Positions 20,302 to 28,990 of a stretch of 64,000 nucleotides of DNA are shown piece by piece; positions within the stretch are counted from its first letter, which is position 1; every line of letters starts with the position of its first letter. A model generated the notes under the pieces. That model was not told where the DNA came from and searched no databases. It saw nothing but the letters and a program-made list of their open reading frames with translations. The position numbers and the translations under genes were made by a program. This stretch comes from G965247475 sp965247475 (GTDB taxonomy: Bacteria; Chloroflexota; UBA11872): contig OZ252016.1 in NCBI GenBank assembly GCA_965247475.1, positions 558,001-622,000 of the forward strand, in the 5' to 3' direction.

Positions 20302-20886
20302 CTACCCTCGAAGCTCGCGCACCCGCTCCACGAGGTCCGCGGTGGTCGGACGGTCGGCAATGTTCGTTCCCACCTGCCGCCATTCGATGCCGCCGTCACG
20401 CCCGACGATGAACGCGGCGGGCGCCGCGACGCCGTCGCCCAGCAGGTTGAAGACCCCGTAGCTCTTGACCACCGGGCCGCCGGGGTCCGCGAGGATCGGG
20501 TACTCCGCCTGCGTGAGGTCCGCCATCGCCCGCGCGTCGCCGAGGACATCCGTGCTGATCGCGACGACCTCTGTGTTCAGGGCGCGCAACTCCCCGTACG
20601 CCTCCTGCAGCTCCACGAGCTGCTGCTGGCAGATCCCTCAGAAGAAACCCCGGTAGAAGACCAGGACCACCTTCTCGTGCTGATCGAGGAGTCCGGATAG
20701 GCTCACCTCGGCGCCGCTTGCGGACTCGAGGGTGAATGGCGGCGCCTGCCCGTCGGCCTGCGAGGGTTCGCCGGATCGCGTGATGATGGCCGCGGCGAGG
20801 ATGACCACGATGGCCAGCACCACGAGTCCCCAGAACAGCTCGGGCCGGCCCCGGCGGCGCCCGCTTCGACGCCCCCTAGAGGCCAT
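20302..20886 (-). CDS. Membrane-anchored peroxiredoxin-like selenoprotein (UGA = Sec83)
   Basis: Read through the single in-frame TGA at 20640-20638, this is a 194-residue thioredoxin-fold AhpC/TSA-like protein. Residues 1-17 are Arg-rich, and 18-37 form a membrane anchor (LFWGLVVLAIVVILAAAIIT). The thioredoxin domain starts GQAPPFTLES. The active site reads VVLVFYRGFF-U-GICQQQLVEL, so the TGA falls exactly where homologues have the first Cys of FYRGFWCPxC. The resolving Cys is kept, giving a UxxC redox motif. Downstream similarity continues in the same frame (EVVAISTD, YPILADPGGPVVKSYGV, GVAAPAAFIVGRDGGIEWRQ) to TAG. Probably reduces peroxides or disulfides on the outer face. Read as two separate genes, neither half would work. 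Confidence 0.85.
20598..20640 (-). promoter_or_regulatory. Candidate bSECIS hairpin after the UGA codon
   Basis: Directly downstream of the UGA (20640-20638), the minus strand can fold CAGCTC (20622-20617), GUG loop, GAGCTG (20613-20608). The stem extends by one further G-C pair and then a broken lower stem. The apical loop starts 21 nt after the UGA and has a G at its first position. Both features match the known bacterial SECIS geometry (loop about 16-37 nt after UGA, G in the first two loop bases) recognised by SelB. By-eye folding only. Confidence 0.6.
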
Positions 20887-21086
20887 GTCCCCACCCGAAC
20901 CAGTCGCCCCGGCCGCTCCGCCGCCGGCCTACGCTCGCTGGCGCCGCGCGCGGAGGCGCACCCGTAGCCAGCGACCTGCGATCCACGGCCTGCACCGCCC
21001 GCGACATCAAGGCATCAGCCTGATTCTGGTCGCGGCCATTCTAGCCGTCTCGTTTGGCGCCACACCCGTCAAGCGCTGGCCCGCCC

Positions 21087-22325
21087 CTACGCGTGAAACA
21101 GCGCTGACGGGAACGTGTCCAGCACCTCCACGCCGTCGTCGGTGATGTGGCACAGGTTCCCGATCGGCCGCAGGATCTGATTGGTGCCGGGCAGCTCGAA
21201 CACCACGTGCAGCACGAACACGTGGCCCGGTTTGAGCGTCTCCTCGCTGCCCGCCATCAGGAACGGCTGCTCCGAGTAGTCCAGCCCTTGCCCGTGTCCG
21301 ATCCGGCCGCCCTGGACTCTGGTCCCGGCGCGCTCGGCGGCCGCGCTGGCGATCTTGGTCAGCTCACCGATCGGGAGCCCCGGCTCGATCGCCGCCAGCA
21401 CCTCCTGCTGCGCCTCCAGATCGCGTTCGACCAGGCTCGCGCCCGCCGGGAACGACTCGCCGATGGTCCCGCTGCGCGCCGACTGGATCCAGTAGCCCTT
21501 GTGAATGATGTACGCGTTGGCGTTGATGTAGTCGCCGGCATGCAGGCGATAGGCGTGTGACTTGATGGACAGGTGGCCCGCGTCGAGCGCCCCGCCGGGC
21601 GCGTTGTGCATGGTGTTGTAGATGAAATCGGCGCCGATGCGTTTGCCCGCGTGGTCCATGGCGGCCGAGAGCTCGTAGCCCCACATGCCGTCCTCCAGCG
21701 CTTCCAGCATCGCCTCGTAGCAGCGATCCGATACGCCCGCGACCTGCCGGAGCACGCCGACCTCTTCGGGGCTCTTGATCGCGCGCAGCTCCTCCACGAT
21801 GTCCGGCGCGTCCGCGATCCCCGCCGCGATCGACGATTCGAGATCCTTGTAGAACACCATCGGGATCTGCTCGCGGCCGGCGATCGCGATCGGCTTCCCG
21901 CCCGACCCGGTGGCTTCGATGATGTCCGCCGTCGCTCCGCCGAACGTCTTGGCGCCGCCCGCCAGATCGCCGCCGACATCCGTGTCGTACGAGCTGGACA
22001 CCTGGCGCGGATCGGGTGAGCTGACCATCCGCACGTCCCCGATCCAGGAGACCTCCTCAATCTGATCGAGCATGTACTCGACGCCCGCGAACAGCAGCGC
22101 CGGCTCGCCCTGCCGCGGCACCACCACCATCGACTCCACCAGCCGGTCTAGGTTCGACCAGTTGGTCAGGTAGCCTACGTGCCCGCTCTGCGCCCACTGG
22201 TGAATCTGGGGCGCGGAGTAGACCACGACCGCCGAGAGGTTGTTGGAGTCGGCGAAATCGCGGACCTTCGACAGCCGCTCGCGGAACTGCGATTCGGGAA
22301 CCTCGTATTCGCTCTTGTCCCACAT
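21087..22325 (-). CDS. M24 (pita-bread fold) creatinase/aminopeptidase-like protein
   Basis: A 412-residue two-domain protein: an N-terminal creatinase-type domain (RLSKVRDFADSNNLSAVVVY) and a pita-bread domain from about residue 180. The segment that normally carries the first two metal Asp residues reads LHAGDYINANAYIIHKGYWI then QSARSGTIG, so both aspartates are absent. A histidine is kept in GRIGHGQGLDYSEQP, and the late Glu region is HVFVLHVVFELPG. This points to a non-metal creatinase-like hydrolase or a lyase rather than a dinuclear aminopeptidase. Start chosen at MWDKSEYEVPESQF, where family similarity begins. Divergent from the aldo/keto reductase remnant. Confidence 0.82.
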   Translation of the reverse strand: MWDKSEYEVPESQFRERLSKVRDFADSNNLSAVVVYSAPQIHQWAQSGHVGYLTNWSNLDRLVESMVVVPRQGEPALLFAGVEYMLDQIEEVSWIGDVRMVSSPDPRQVSSSYDTDVGGDLAGGAKTFGGATADIIEATGSGGKPIAIAGREQIPMVFYKDLESSIAAGIADAPDIVEELRAIKSPEEVGVLRQVAGVSDRCYEAMLEALEDGMWGYELSAAMDHAGKRIGADFIYNTMHNAPGGALDAGHLSIKSHAYRLHAGDYINANAYIIHKGYWIQSARSGTIGESFPAGASLVERDLEAQQEVLAAIEPGLPIGELTKIASAAAERAGTRVQGGRIGHGQGLDYSEQPFLMAGSEETLKPGHVFVLHVVFELPGTNQILRPIGNLCHITDDGVEVLDTFPSALFHA

Positions 22326-22522
22326 GGCGCGACCTCGTTCCTTCGCGTCCCGGCAGGCTCGTCCGGGCATTGATCGATGCACACAGTGTCAGCCGATCCC
22401 ACGACCGGCAACTCGGGCCGTGGCCGTACCGGCGCTATCGCGCCCGAACCCCCCGAGCGGCCGCTGGCTGCACTGCCTGGCGCGGCCGCACGGGTACGGA
22501 ACCAAAGCGAAGGTCGGATCCG

Positions 22523-22918
22523 GTGGCAGAGCTTCCGACGCGGCGCTTGGGCCAAACCGATGTCGAGTCGCCCGTGCTCGGCTTGGGCGCGGCGCGGCTG
22601 GGCGGCCTGCAGCCGGTCACCAGCGACGAGGCGGTCACACGCAGCTGGCGCGACTTCCCGCGGAAGTGCACGGACGAGGACTTCCGGCTGGGGCACGAGT
22701 GGTGGGAGTGGTGCCGCGAGTGTGGAGTCGGGCTGCGTCACCTCAACACACAGTTCATCCTGGCTCACCCGTGGATCGACATGGTGCTCACCGGCGCGAC
22801 GGCCGTCTCCGAGATCGAGACCAACGTCCACGAGGCCCTGACGCCGATCCCCGCGGACGTCTGGCGCGAGGCGCTGGAACGGATCGCCGAGCTGGACGTC
22901 CAAGCGGGAGTCGGCTGA
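22523..22918 (+). pseudogene. Aldo/keto reductase with large internal deletion
   Basis: The frame is open for 131 residues from GTG, but only the two ends of an aldo/keto reductase are present. The N-terminal strand is LPTRRLGQTDVESPVLGLGA then ARLGGLQPVTSDEAV. The C-terminal helices are WWEWCRECGVGLRHLNTQFI then LAHPWIDMVLTGATAVSEIE. The middle of the TIM barrel, including the catalytic Asp, Tyr, Lys and His (normally some 150-200 residues), is missing. The deletion kept the frame. It is very unlikely to be an active enzyme. Confidence 0.75.
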
Positions 22919-23017
22919 GCCACTAACCGGTTCGCCGTCGCTGATCAGGCCTCCCGACCACGCGCGCGGCATACTTGCGCCGGACCCAGCTTCGGCTCGC
23001 TTGAGGATCCATCCAGC

Positions 23018-25066
23018 ATGACCGCCGCGAATGCATCGACATCGTCGTGGGAGAACGCCGGCGCAGTTGACACCAGCGGCAGCCCGCACGCGCTGCTGCG
23101 GCCGGTTCCGATCCGGGCGGTGACGATGGGCGATGGCTTCTGGAAGCCGCACATGGCCGCCAATCGCAAGGCGGGCATATTCGCCTTCCTCGAATGGCTC
23201 GATCAAGACAATCAGGTGTCCCCCTTCCGCGAGTTCGCGCACCTGGCCCGCACCGGCGATGACTCCCTGGTCGCCGACGGTCTGGACAAGATGCGCCGCG
23301 CCTTCGAGGGGCGCAACGGCCAACGGATACGGTTGACCTGGCGCGCTGTCGTCATGGAAGTCGTCGAGGCCTGCGCGTACACCCTGCAGTCGGACGACGA
23401 CCCGGCCATCCGCGAGCTGATGGACGAGCTGGTCACCGGCATCGTGGCCGCCCACAAGAACGACGCCTTCCTGACCGCGTACTACGGCGACGACTTCGAG
23501 CGCTCGTATCAGCTCGGGACGCCCGGTCATCTGATTCAGGCGGCCGTCGCCCATCACCGCGCGACCGGTGAGACCGACTTCCTCGACGTCGCCGTGGCGA
23601 TCGCCGACGCCGTCGCCTCGAAGTTCGAAGGCCGGGCGTTCGCCGAGCACCCGTGCATCGAGATGGCGCTGGTCGAGCTGTACCGCGCCACCGGTGAGAA
23701 GCGGATCCTTCGGCTGGCCGACCACTTCGTAGGGCTGCTGCGGCAGCAGGACCCGATCATCGGCCCCGACACCGGCGAGGGGCGCTGGCGCCACTTCAAC
23801 CGTCACGTCGTTCGCCAGACCTACCTACCCGCCGGCGCGGCCGATCTGCTGGCCGAAACCTCGGACCCAGAGCTCTGGGAGCACTTGTCGGCGATCTGGC
23901 GGGACATGACCAGCGCCAAGCTGCAGATCATCGGTCAGCTGGCGACCGACTATTGGATCGGCGAGCGGGTCACGCCCGAGCCATACGCGATATCCGTCGG
24001 GGTCTTTGGGCGCCTGCAGGACCACATCAACCACGGGTTCGAGCTGTGCGAGGCCGTGGGAAACATCATGTGGAACTGGCGCATGCTCGCCCTCACCACC
24101 GATCCGAGCTACGCGGATCTGTTCGAGCGCACCCTCTACAACGGATTGCTGGGGCACATCTCGCTCGATCACCGCGCCTGCGACTACCTGGGCCGGATGG
24201 CGTCCGACGGCGACCACCCGTCGCGCAGCCCCTGGGGCTCCCCCAGCACCGGTTGCTGTGGCGCCAACGCCGTGCGTTTCATCCCGTCGGTTCCGTCCTA
24301 TTTCTTCAGCACGTCCGACGACGGCGTGTGGGTGCACCTCTACGACGACTGCCGGATGGACTGGCGCCTGGCGGGCGGCTCGCCGATCGCGCTGACCCAG
24401 CGCACGCGCTACCCCTGGGACGGCGAGGTCGCCATCGAGCTCGGGCTCGACGCTCCCGCCGAGTTCGACCTGAACCTGCGCATCCCCGGCTGGTGCGACA
24501 GTGCCGCGGCCGCCGTCAACGGCGAGGCGGTCGACGAACCGTTCGAGCGCGGTTCGTATCACCGCATCCATCGCACCTGGGCGGACGGCGATGTCGTCAC
24601 GCTCCACCTCGCAATGCCCGTAGTGGCGATGCAGGCCGACCCGCGCGCAACCGATTTCCAGGGGAAGACGGCGCTGATGCGCGGCCCGCTGCTCTACTGC
24701 TTCGAAGGCATCGACAACCCGGACAACCCCGTGCGCACGATCGGCGTGGACGTTGGCGCGAAGATCCGACCGTTCGAGGAGGGCGTCGAGCCGGAGGCCC
24801 TCTATCAGCCGGCCGCCGGGCTCCCCGCGTTCGTCCCGGTCGATGAGCCGGATCTGCTCGGTGGTGTCACGGTCCTCCACGGACCGGCGGCCGGCAACGG
24901 CGAGTCCGAGCTCACCGCTATCCCGTACTTGGCCTGGACCAACCGCGGCCCGTCGCCGATGCGGATTTGGATCGACAGCTCGGCGCCGGAGTTCGCGGCC
25001 GCTGCGTCCGATCCGAGCGCTGGCGGCGGGTTCGAATCCGACCGCGAGTACACCGACTCCGAGTAG
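23018..25066 (+). CDS. GH127 family beta-L-arabinofuranosidase
   Basis: Glycoside hydrolase of 682 residues with an (alpha/alpha)6 barrel and C-terminal beta domains. It shows family segments PYAISVGVFGRLQDHINHGF then ELCEAVGNIMWNWRML, FERTLYNGLLGHISLD, and STGCCGANAVRFIPSVPSYF. The Cys-Cys pair contains the cysteine that acts as nucleophile with a zinc ion in characterised GH127 enzymes, and the Glu of ELCE matches the catalytic acid region. No signal peptide is seen, so it is probably cytoplasmic and acts on imported oligosaccharides. ATG start. Alone on the plus strand, with the deleted reductase before it. Confidence 0.88.
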   Translation: MTAANASTSSWENAGAVDTSGSPHALLRPVPIRAVTMGDGFWKPHMAANRKAGIFAFLEWLDQDNQVSPFREFAHLARTGDDSLVADGLDKMRRAFEGRNGQRIRLTWRAVVMEVVEACAYTLQSDDDPAIRELMDELVTGIVAAHKNDAFLTAYYGDDFERSYQLGTPGHLIQAAVAHHRATGETDFLDVAVAIADAVASKFEGRAFAEHPCIEMALVELYRATGEKRILRLADHFVGLLRQQDPIIGPDTGEGRWRHFNRHVVRQTYLPAGAADLLAETSDPELWEHLSAIWRDMTSAKLQIIGQLATDYWIGERVTPEPYAISVGVFGRLQDHINHGFELCEAVGNIMWNWRMLALTTDPSYADLFERTLYNGLLGHISLDHRACDYLGRMASDGDHPSRSPWGSPSTGCCGANAVRFIPSVPSYFFSTSDDGVWVHLYDDCRMDWRLAGGSPIALTQRTRYPWDGEVAIELGLDAPAEFDLNLRIPGWCDSAAAAVNGEAVDEPFERGSYHRIHRTWADGDVVTLHLAMPVVAMQADPRATDFQGKTALMRGPLLYCFEGIDNPDNPVRTIGVDVGAKIRPFEEGVEPEALYQPAAGLPAFVPVDEPDLLGGVTVLHGPAAGNGESELTAIPYLAWTNRGPSPMRIWIDSSAPEFAAAASDPSAGGGFESDREYTDSE

Positions 25067-25126
25067 CGCGCCCGCAGCGCCACCGCCCCCGCTCGGATAT
25101 CGAGTGCACGGAGCAGGTCTTGGCCA

Positions 25127-25151
25127 GGTGGCTCGACCTTCAGGTCGGGAC
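25127..25151. repeat. Dispersed palindromic repeat C
   Basis: GGTGGCTCGACCTTCAGGTC then GGGAC, a variant of the hairpin at 15849, lying in the 160-bp gap before the nitrilase gene. Confidence 0.7.
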
Positions 25152-25225
25152 GTCCCGCCGATATCATCACGGCGCGACCTGAACTATCCACGCGCCGCCG
25201 AGCTACGGCGCGGAGCGACCGGCCA

Positions 25226-26086
25226 ATGCGAGCTGCATGCGTCCAGCCCCGTCTGGTGGACGGCGAGGTCGAGGCCAACCTGGATCGCGCTCTCAGGCTG
25301 ACCGAGCGTGCGCTTGAATCCAAACCCGACCTGATCGCCCTTCCCGAACTGCTCGCCACCGGCTACTTCACCGAGGACTACCGCCCGTACGCCGAGCCGC
25401 TCGACGGGCGTACGGTCACGCGGCTTGCGGCCCTGGCCTCGGAGTCTCGCGCCGCCATCGTGGCCGGTCTGGTGACGCTGAACGACCGTGGGGACGCGCA
25501 GAACAGCGCTGTCGTGATCGAGCCTGACGGCTTGGTCGGTGTGTACTCCAAGGCGCATCTCTGCGTGAATCCCGAGTTGCACGCCAACGAATCCGCGCTG
25601 TTCGCGCCCGGCACGTCGCTCGGTCTCTTCGATCTAGCGGTTGGTCGCGTCGGGGTCATGATCTGCTACGACGGCCACCACCCCGAGCTTCCGCTGGCGC
25701 TGACCCTGCGGGGCGCCGACGTGCTCGTCTGGATCAACAACCGCAGCTCGATCGCTCCCTGGGAGCCGGCGGCGCTGGCCAAGTTCAACCACGTCCCGGT
25801 CGTGGCCGTGAACCGCGTGGGAACGTCGCTGTTGCAGCCTGCCGGGCAACCGCCGCGCACGTTCAAGGGCGCATCGGCGATCGCGGATCACACCGGCGAG
25901 ATCCTGGCCAGCGCGGCCGACGGACGCGAGGCCGTGGTCGTCGCCGATATCGATCTGGACGCGGCGCGAGCGCGGCGTCGCCACGACCGCGTTCTGAATA
26001 CCCTCTACAGCCGCCGGCTCGACCTCTACGGCCAAGTTCTCACGCAACCAGCGGGATGGCCGCCGCCCGCACGCCGGGCGGGCTGA
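25226..26086 (+). CDS. Carbon-nitrogen hydrolase (nitrilase superfamily)
   Basis: A 286-residue enzyme with the full catalytic triad: E41 in ALPELLATGYF, K109 in VYSKAHL and C147 in VMICYDGHHPE. Acts on C-N bonds of amides or N-carbamoyl compounds through a thioester intermediate. Subgroup signatures are too weak to choose a substrate. Cytoplasmic. Starts at the ATG that gives the standard beta-strand RAACVQPRL. Confidence 0.92.
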   Translation: MRAACVQPRLVDGEVEANLDRALRLTERALESKPDLIALPELLATGYFTEDYRPYAEPLDGRTVTRLAALASESRAAIVAGLVTLNDRGDAQNSAVVIEPDGLVGVYSKAHLCVNPELHANESALFAPGTSLGLFDLAVGRVGVMICYDGHHPELPLALTLRGADVLVWINNRSSIAPWEPAALAKFNHVPVVAVNRVGTSLLQPAGQPPRTFKGASAIADHTGEILASAADGREAVVVADIDLDAARARRRHDRVLNTLYSRRLDLYGQVLTQPAGWPPPARRAG

Positions 26087-26108
26087 TTCCCGACGGAGCG
26101 ATCGCCCG

Positions 26109-26477
26109 CTATTTCGCCTCGGGGTCGTCCCGAAAGATTCCGAACAGCATCCCCTGCGGGTCCGTGCAGTAGGCGATCCAGCCGACGCCCGGGATTGCGG
26201 TTTTCGGCATCTCGACGCCACCGCCCGCCTGCGTCACGCGCTCCACGTACTCGTCCACCGAGGGTACGCCAATGGTATTGACCGTTCGCGGCTGACCGTC
26301 GTGCGACCGCGCCAGACCGCCGTTGATACCGGCTGTGCCCTCATCGCCAGTCGTCACCTGCCAGTACTCCTGCGGCCCGCTCCACTTCTCGATCTTCCAG
26401 TCGAACACCTGTTCGTAGAAGCCGATCGCCGAGTCCGGGTCCGGCAAGCCGAGCTCGAAGTGCACCACGCGCGTCAT
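26109..26477 (-). CDS. VOC family (glyoxalase/bleomycin-resistance-like) protein
   Basis: A 122-residue single-module vicinal-oxygen-chelate protein. It begins TRVVHFELGLPDPDSAIGFY and ends with the usual strand GWIAYCTDPQGMLFGIFRDD. Potential metal positions are the His in VVHFEL and the Glu/Asp near the C-terminus. The start at 26477 fits the fold and has AGGAAGGACGAG upstream. Convergent with the nitrilase gene. Function cannot be narrowed beyond the fold. Confidence 0.88.
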   Translation of the reverse strand: MTRVVHFELGLPDPDSAIGFYEQVFDWKIEKWSGPQEYWQVTTGDEGTAGINGGLARSHDGQPRTVNTIGVPSVDEYVERVTQAGGGVEMPKTAIPGVGWIAYCTDPQGMLFGIFRDDPEAK

Positions 26478-26652
26478 TGAAGTCTCGTCCTTCCTCTTTG
26501 AGTGCACGCCGCGTACCGTCACTCGACGGCGCGCGCCGGGCAGTCTAGCGGGGACGCGGCGCCCTGGGTCGTAGGGTCTCCGATTTCGCGGCCGTGGTCC
26601 GGGCGCGGCGGGTAGGCTGGGACGCCAGCGTCGATTGCGGCGTCGTGACACC

Positions 26653-27447
26653 ATGGCTGGCACAGCGGACGGCCCGAGCGCGGAGTTCCGCTTCTACGCG
26701 GAGCTCAACGATTTCCTGCCGCCGGCGATGCGCGGCGTCCCGTTCTGGCGGCGCCTGGACCGACGCAACTCGATCAAGCACGTCATCGAGGCCTTGGGCG
26801 TGCCGCACACCGAGATCGACCTGATCCTCGTGAACGGCGAATCGGTTGGTTTCGACCACATCGTCGAGAACGGCGACACCGCCAGTGTGTATCCCGTCTT
26901 TGAGTCGATTGACGTTGGGGCCGTCACCAGGGTGCGGCAGTCGCCCTTGCGCGATCCCCGGTTCGTGCTCGACGGCCATCTCGGAAAGCTGGCCGGCTAT
27001 CTCCGCATGTTGGGCTTCGACGCGGCCTATGCGCGCGACGCCGACGATCACGAGCTGGCGCGCGTCTCCTCGATGCAGCGACGGATCCTCCTCACCATGG
27101 ATCGCGGGCTACTCAAGCACCGGCGGGTCACGCACGGATACTGCGTTCGCCGCACGGAGCCGCGTGAGCAGGCGATCGAGGTGCTGCGCCGCTTCGATCT
27201 GTCGGATCGCGCCGCGCCCTTTCGACGCTGCATGCGCTGCAACGGTGAGCTCGAGCCGGTCGCGAAGCACGCGATCATGCACCGCCTGTTGCCCAAGACC
27301 AGGCGGTACTACACCGAGTTCCGGCGCTGCGTCGACTGCGACCAGATCTATTGGAAGGGCTCGCACTTTCGTCGAATGGAGGCCTTCCTGCGCGGCATCA
27401 GCGACGCCGCTCGTCGCGCGCCGCCGGCTGTCCCCGACGGCGCCTGA
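26653..27447 (+). CDS. Mut7-C RNase domain protein with ubiquitin-like N-terminus
   Basis: A 264-residue protein. Residues about 8-85 are a Mut7-C ubiquitin-like domain (EFRFYAELNDFLPPAMRG, VNGESVGFDHIVENGDTASV). Residues about 100-250 are the PIN-like Mut7-C RNase domain (FVLDGHLGKLAGYLRMLGFD, ILLTMDRGLLKH). It ends in a zinc ribbon with two CxxC pairs (RCMRCNGEL and RRCVDCDQIYWKGSH). Predicted RNA-processing or defence-type nuclease of unknown target. ATG at 26653 is preferred over the TTG at 26635. Confidence 0.9.
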   Translation: MAGTADGPSAEFRFYAELNDFLPPAMRGVPFWRRLDRRNSIKHVIEALGVPHTEIDLILVNGESVGFDHIVENGDTASVYPVFESIDVGAVTRVRQSPLRDPRFVLDGHLGKLAGYLRMLGFDAAYARDADDHELARVSSMQRRILLTMDRGLLKHRRVTHGYCVRRTEPREQAIEVLRRFDLSDRAAPFRRCMRCNGELEPVAKHAIMHRLLPKTRRYYTEFRRCVDCDQIYWKGSHFRRMEAFLRGISDAARRAPPAVPDGA

Positions 27448-27512
27448 CGCGCACCGTCGCCGACCGGCGGCATCGCGTCGCCCCTGTCTCGAAATCGCCG
27501 CAGTCGGTTGAT

Positions 27513-27614
27513 GGTCATTCTGAGCGAAGCGAAGAATCTCATGGTCACCGGACCGGCGGGAGCCAGTCGAAGGGGGCACGGGAATGTCAGGTGGCCCGAC
27601 CCTCAGGTCGGGAT
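27513..27614. repeat. Mosaic of dispersed repeats A, B-part and C
   Basis: An A copy at 27513-27551 (TCATTCTGAGCGAAGCGAAG...CTCATGG) is followed by a fragment like the end of B (TCGAAGGGGGCACGGGAATG) and a C copy at 27590-27614. The same order A, B-fragment, C occurs at 46449-46578. Confidence 0.7.
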
Positions 27615-27640
27615 GTCCCCAGCACGCGTGGGAAGTACGG

Positions 27641-27892
27641 CTAACGCCGGTCCTCGGGGCCGCCGCCCGAGCGCCGTTGCCAGAACAAGATCCCGAGCAG
27701 CACGATGCCCGCCAGCGTGAGCACAACCGGCGAGCGCACGTACAGGATCACCACCGCCGCCAGCACCAGCCCAAGCGCGCCGTACAACACCCAGGACCAG
27801 CGCACGCCCGACGCCCGCAGCGAGCGCACGAGGTCCCAGAACAGGCGCGCCGTCAGCACCTGAATGAGCATTCGAAGCAGTCCAGCCGGCAT
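27641..27892 (-). CDS. Small two-helix membrane protein, unknown
   Basis: An 83-residue protein with two hydrophobic segments in the C-terminal half (VLYGALGLVLAAVVILYV and PVVLTLAGIVLLGILFW) and a basic/acidic tail. ATG start at 27892. Not recognised; coding is supported by the membrane pattern and typical codon bias only. Divergent from the alpha/beta hydrolase. Confidence 0.5.
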   Translation of the reverse strand: MPAGLLRMLIQVLTARLFWDLVRSLRASGVRWSWVLYGALGLVLAAVVILYVRSPVVLTLAGIVLLGILFWQRRSGGGPEDRR

Positions 27893-28030
27893 GTGGGATG
27901 TCGAGTCGGGTCACCGCGGCCGCACGACTCCTCAGTGTCGCACCGCCGGCGCAACCGACACCTGCGCCGCAGTAACCGGTGCCGCCGCCATAGACTGGCG
28001 GGTCCGCCATGGCCACCGGGCTGAACGGAT

Positions 28031-28906
28031 GTGGTTCGCGCGTCCGAGCGTTCACGCGTCATAGGTCGAGTGCTGCTCGCCATCGCAATAGCCGCGGCTG
28101 CGGTGATCGTCGTGCTGGTCATCGCCTGGGCATTGCAGCGCCGGCTGATCTACTTCCCGGATACGCGCGCGCCCGGCGCCGCCGCCGCCGTTCTGCCCCG
28201 CGCCGAGGACGCGGTGCTCACCACCGCGGACGGCCTGGAGCTCGCGGCCTGGTATGTGCCTCCGGCCGATCATGCCTCCCACGCCGCGGTCATCGTCTTC
28301 GACGGCAACGCCGGAAACCGCGCCGATCGCGCGCCGCTCGCCGCCGCGCTGGCCCGCGCCGGCCTCGGCGTGTTGTTGCTCGACTATCGCGGGTACGGCG
28401 GGAACCCGGGGACGCCAACCGAGGATGGCCTGGCGGCCGATGCCAGGGCCGCCCGCGCCTATCTACTCGATCGGCCGGACGTGGACGCCGGCCGAATCGT
28501 CTACTTTGGCGAGTCGCTCGGGGCGGCGGTGGCCGTCACGCTCGCGGCCGAGCATCCGCCTGCCGCGCTCGTGCTCCGGTCGCCGTTCGCGTCACTGGCC
28601 GAGATCGCCCGCGTCCACTATCCCTTCGTGCCGGCCGGACTGCTCCTGATGGACCGCTATCCGTCGATCGATACGATCGCGAGCGTCCCGGCGCCGGTTC
28701 TCATCATCGCCGGTGAGGATGACCGCATCGTCCCGCCCGAGCAGAGCCGTCGTCTGTTCGAATCCGCCGTCGCGCCGAAGCAGTTCGTGGTGATCCCGGG
28801 CGCCGATCACAACGATCCCGACCTGTTCGGCGGCGACCGGCTGATCGCCGCCACCGTAGATTTTCTGCGCCGACAGGCGGGCTTTCCCCTATCGGCCCCG
28901 GAATGA
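28031..28906 (+). CDS. Membrane-anchored alpha/beta hydrolase
   Basis: A 291-residue protein with an N-terminal membrane anchor at residues 10-33 (VLLAIAIAAAAVIVVLVIAW) and an alpha/beta hydrolase domain of the BEM46/YqkD-like type. The nucleophile is S162 in YFGESLGAA, the acid lies in IIAGEDDRIVPPEQ and the base in PGADHND; the oxyanion strand is VIVFDGNAGN. GTG start. Probably an extracytoplasmic esterase or peptidase; substrate unknown. Confidence 0.88.
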   Translation: MVRASERSRVIGRVLLAIAIAAAAVIVVLVIAWALQRRLIYFPDTRAPGAAAAVLPRAEDAVLTTADGLELAAWYVPPADHASHAAVIVFDGNAGNRADRAPLAAALARAGLGVLLLDYRGYGGNPGTPTEDGLAADARAARAYLLDRPDVDAGRIVYFGESLGAAVAVTLAAEHPPAALVLRSPFASLAEIARVHYPFVPAGLLLMDRYPSIDTIASVPAPVLIIAGEDDRIVPPEQSRRLFESAVAPKQFVVIPGADHNDPDLFGGDRLIAATVDFLRRQAGFPLSAPE

Positions 28907-28990
28907 CGCGCAGCGCCGAGTCCCGCGGATGATCCCCAGCGACCCCTGATAATGTGATACGGAGCGGACTCAGCCCCTGATCCGACCGCC

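Noticed and set aside
20887..21086. Possible second small gene upstream of the selenoprotein
   Set aside because: Only short Arg/Ala-rich frames, no start signal; treated as leader or promoter sequence.
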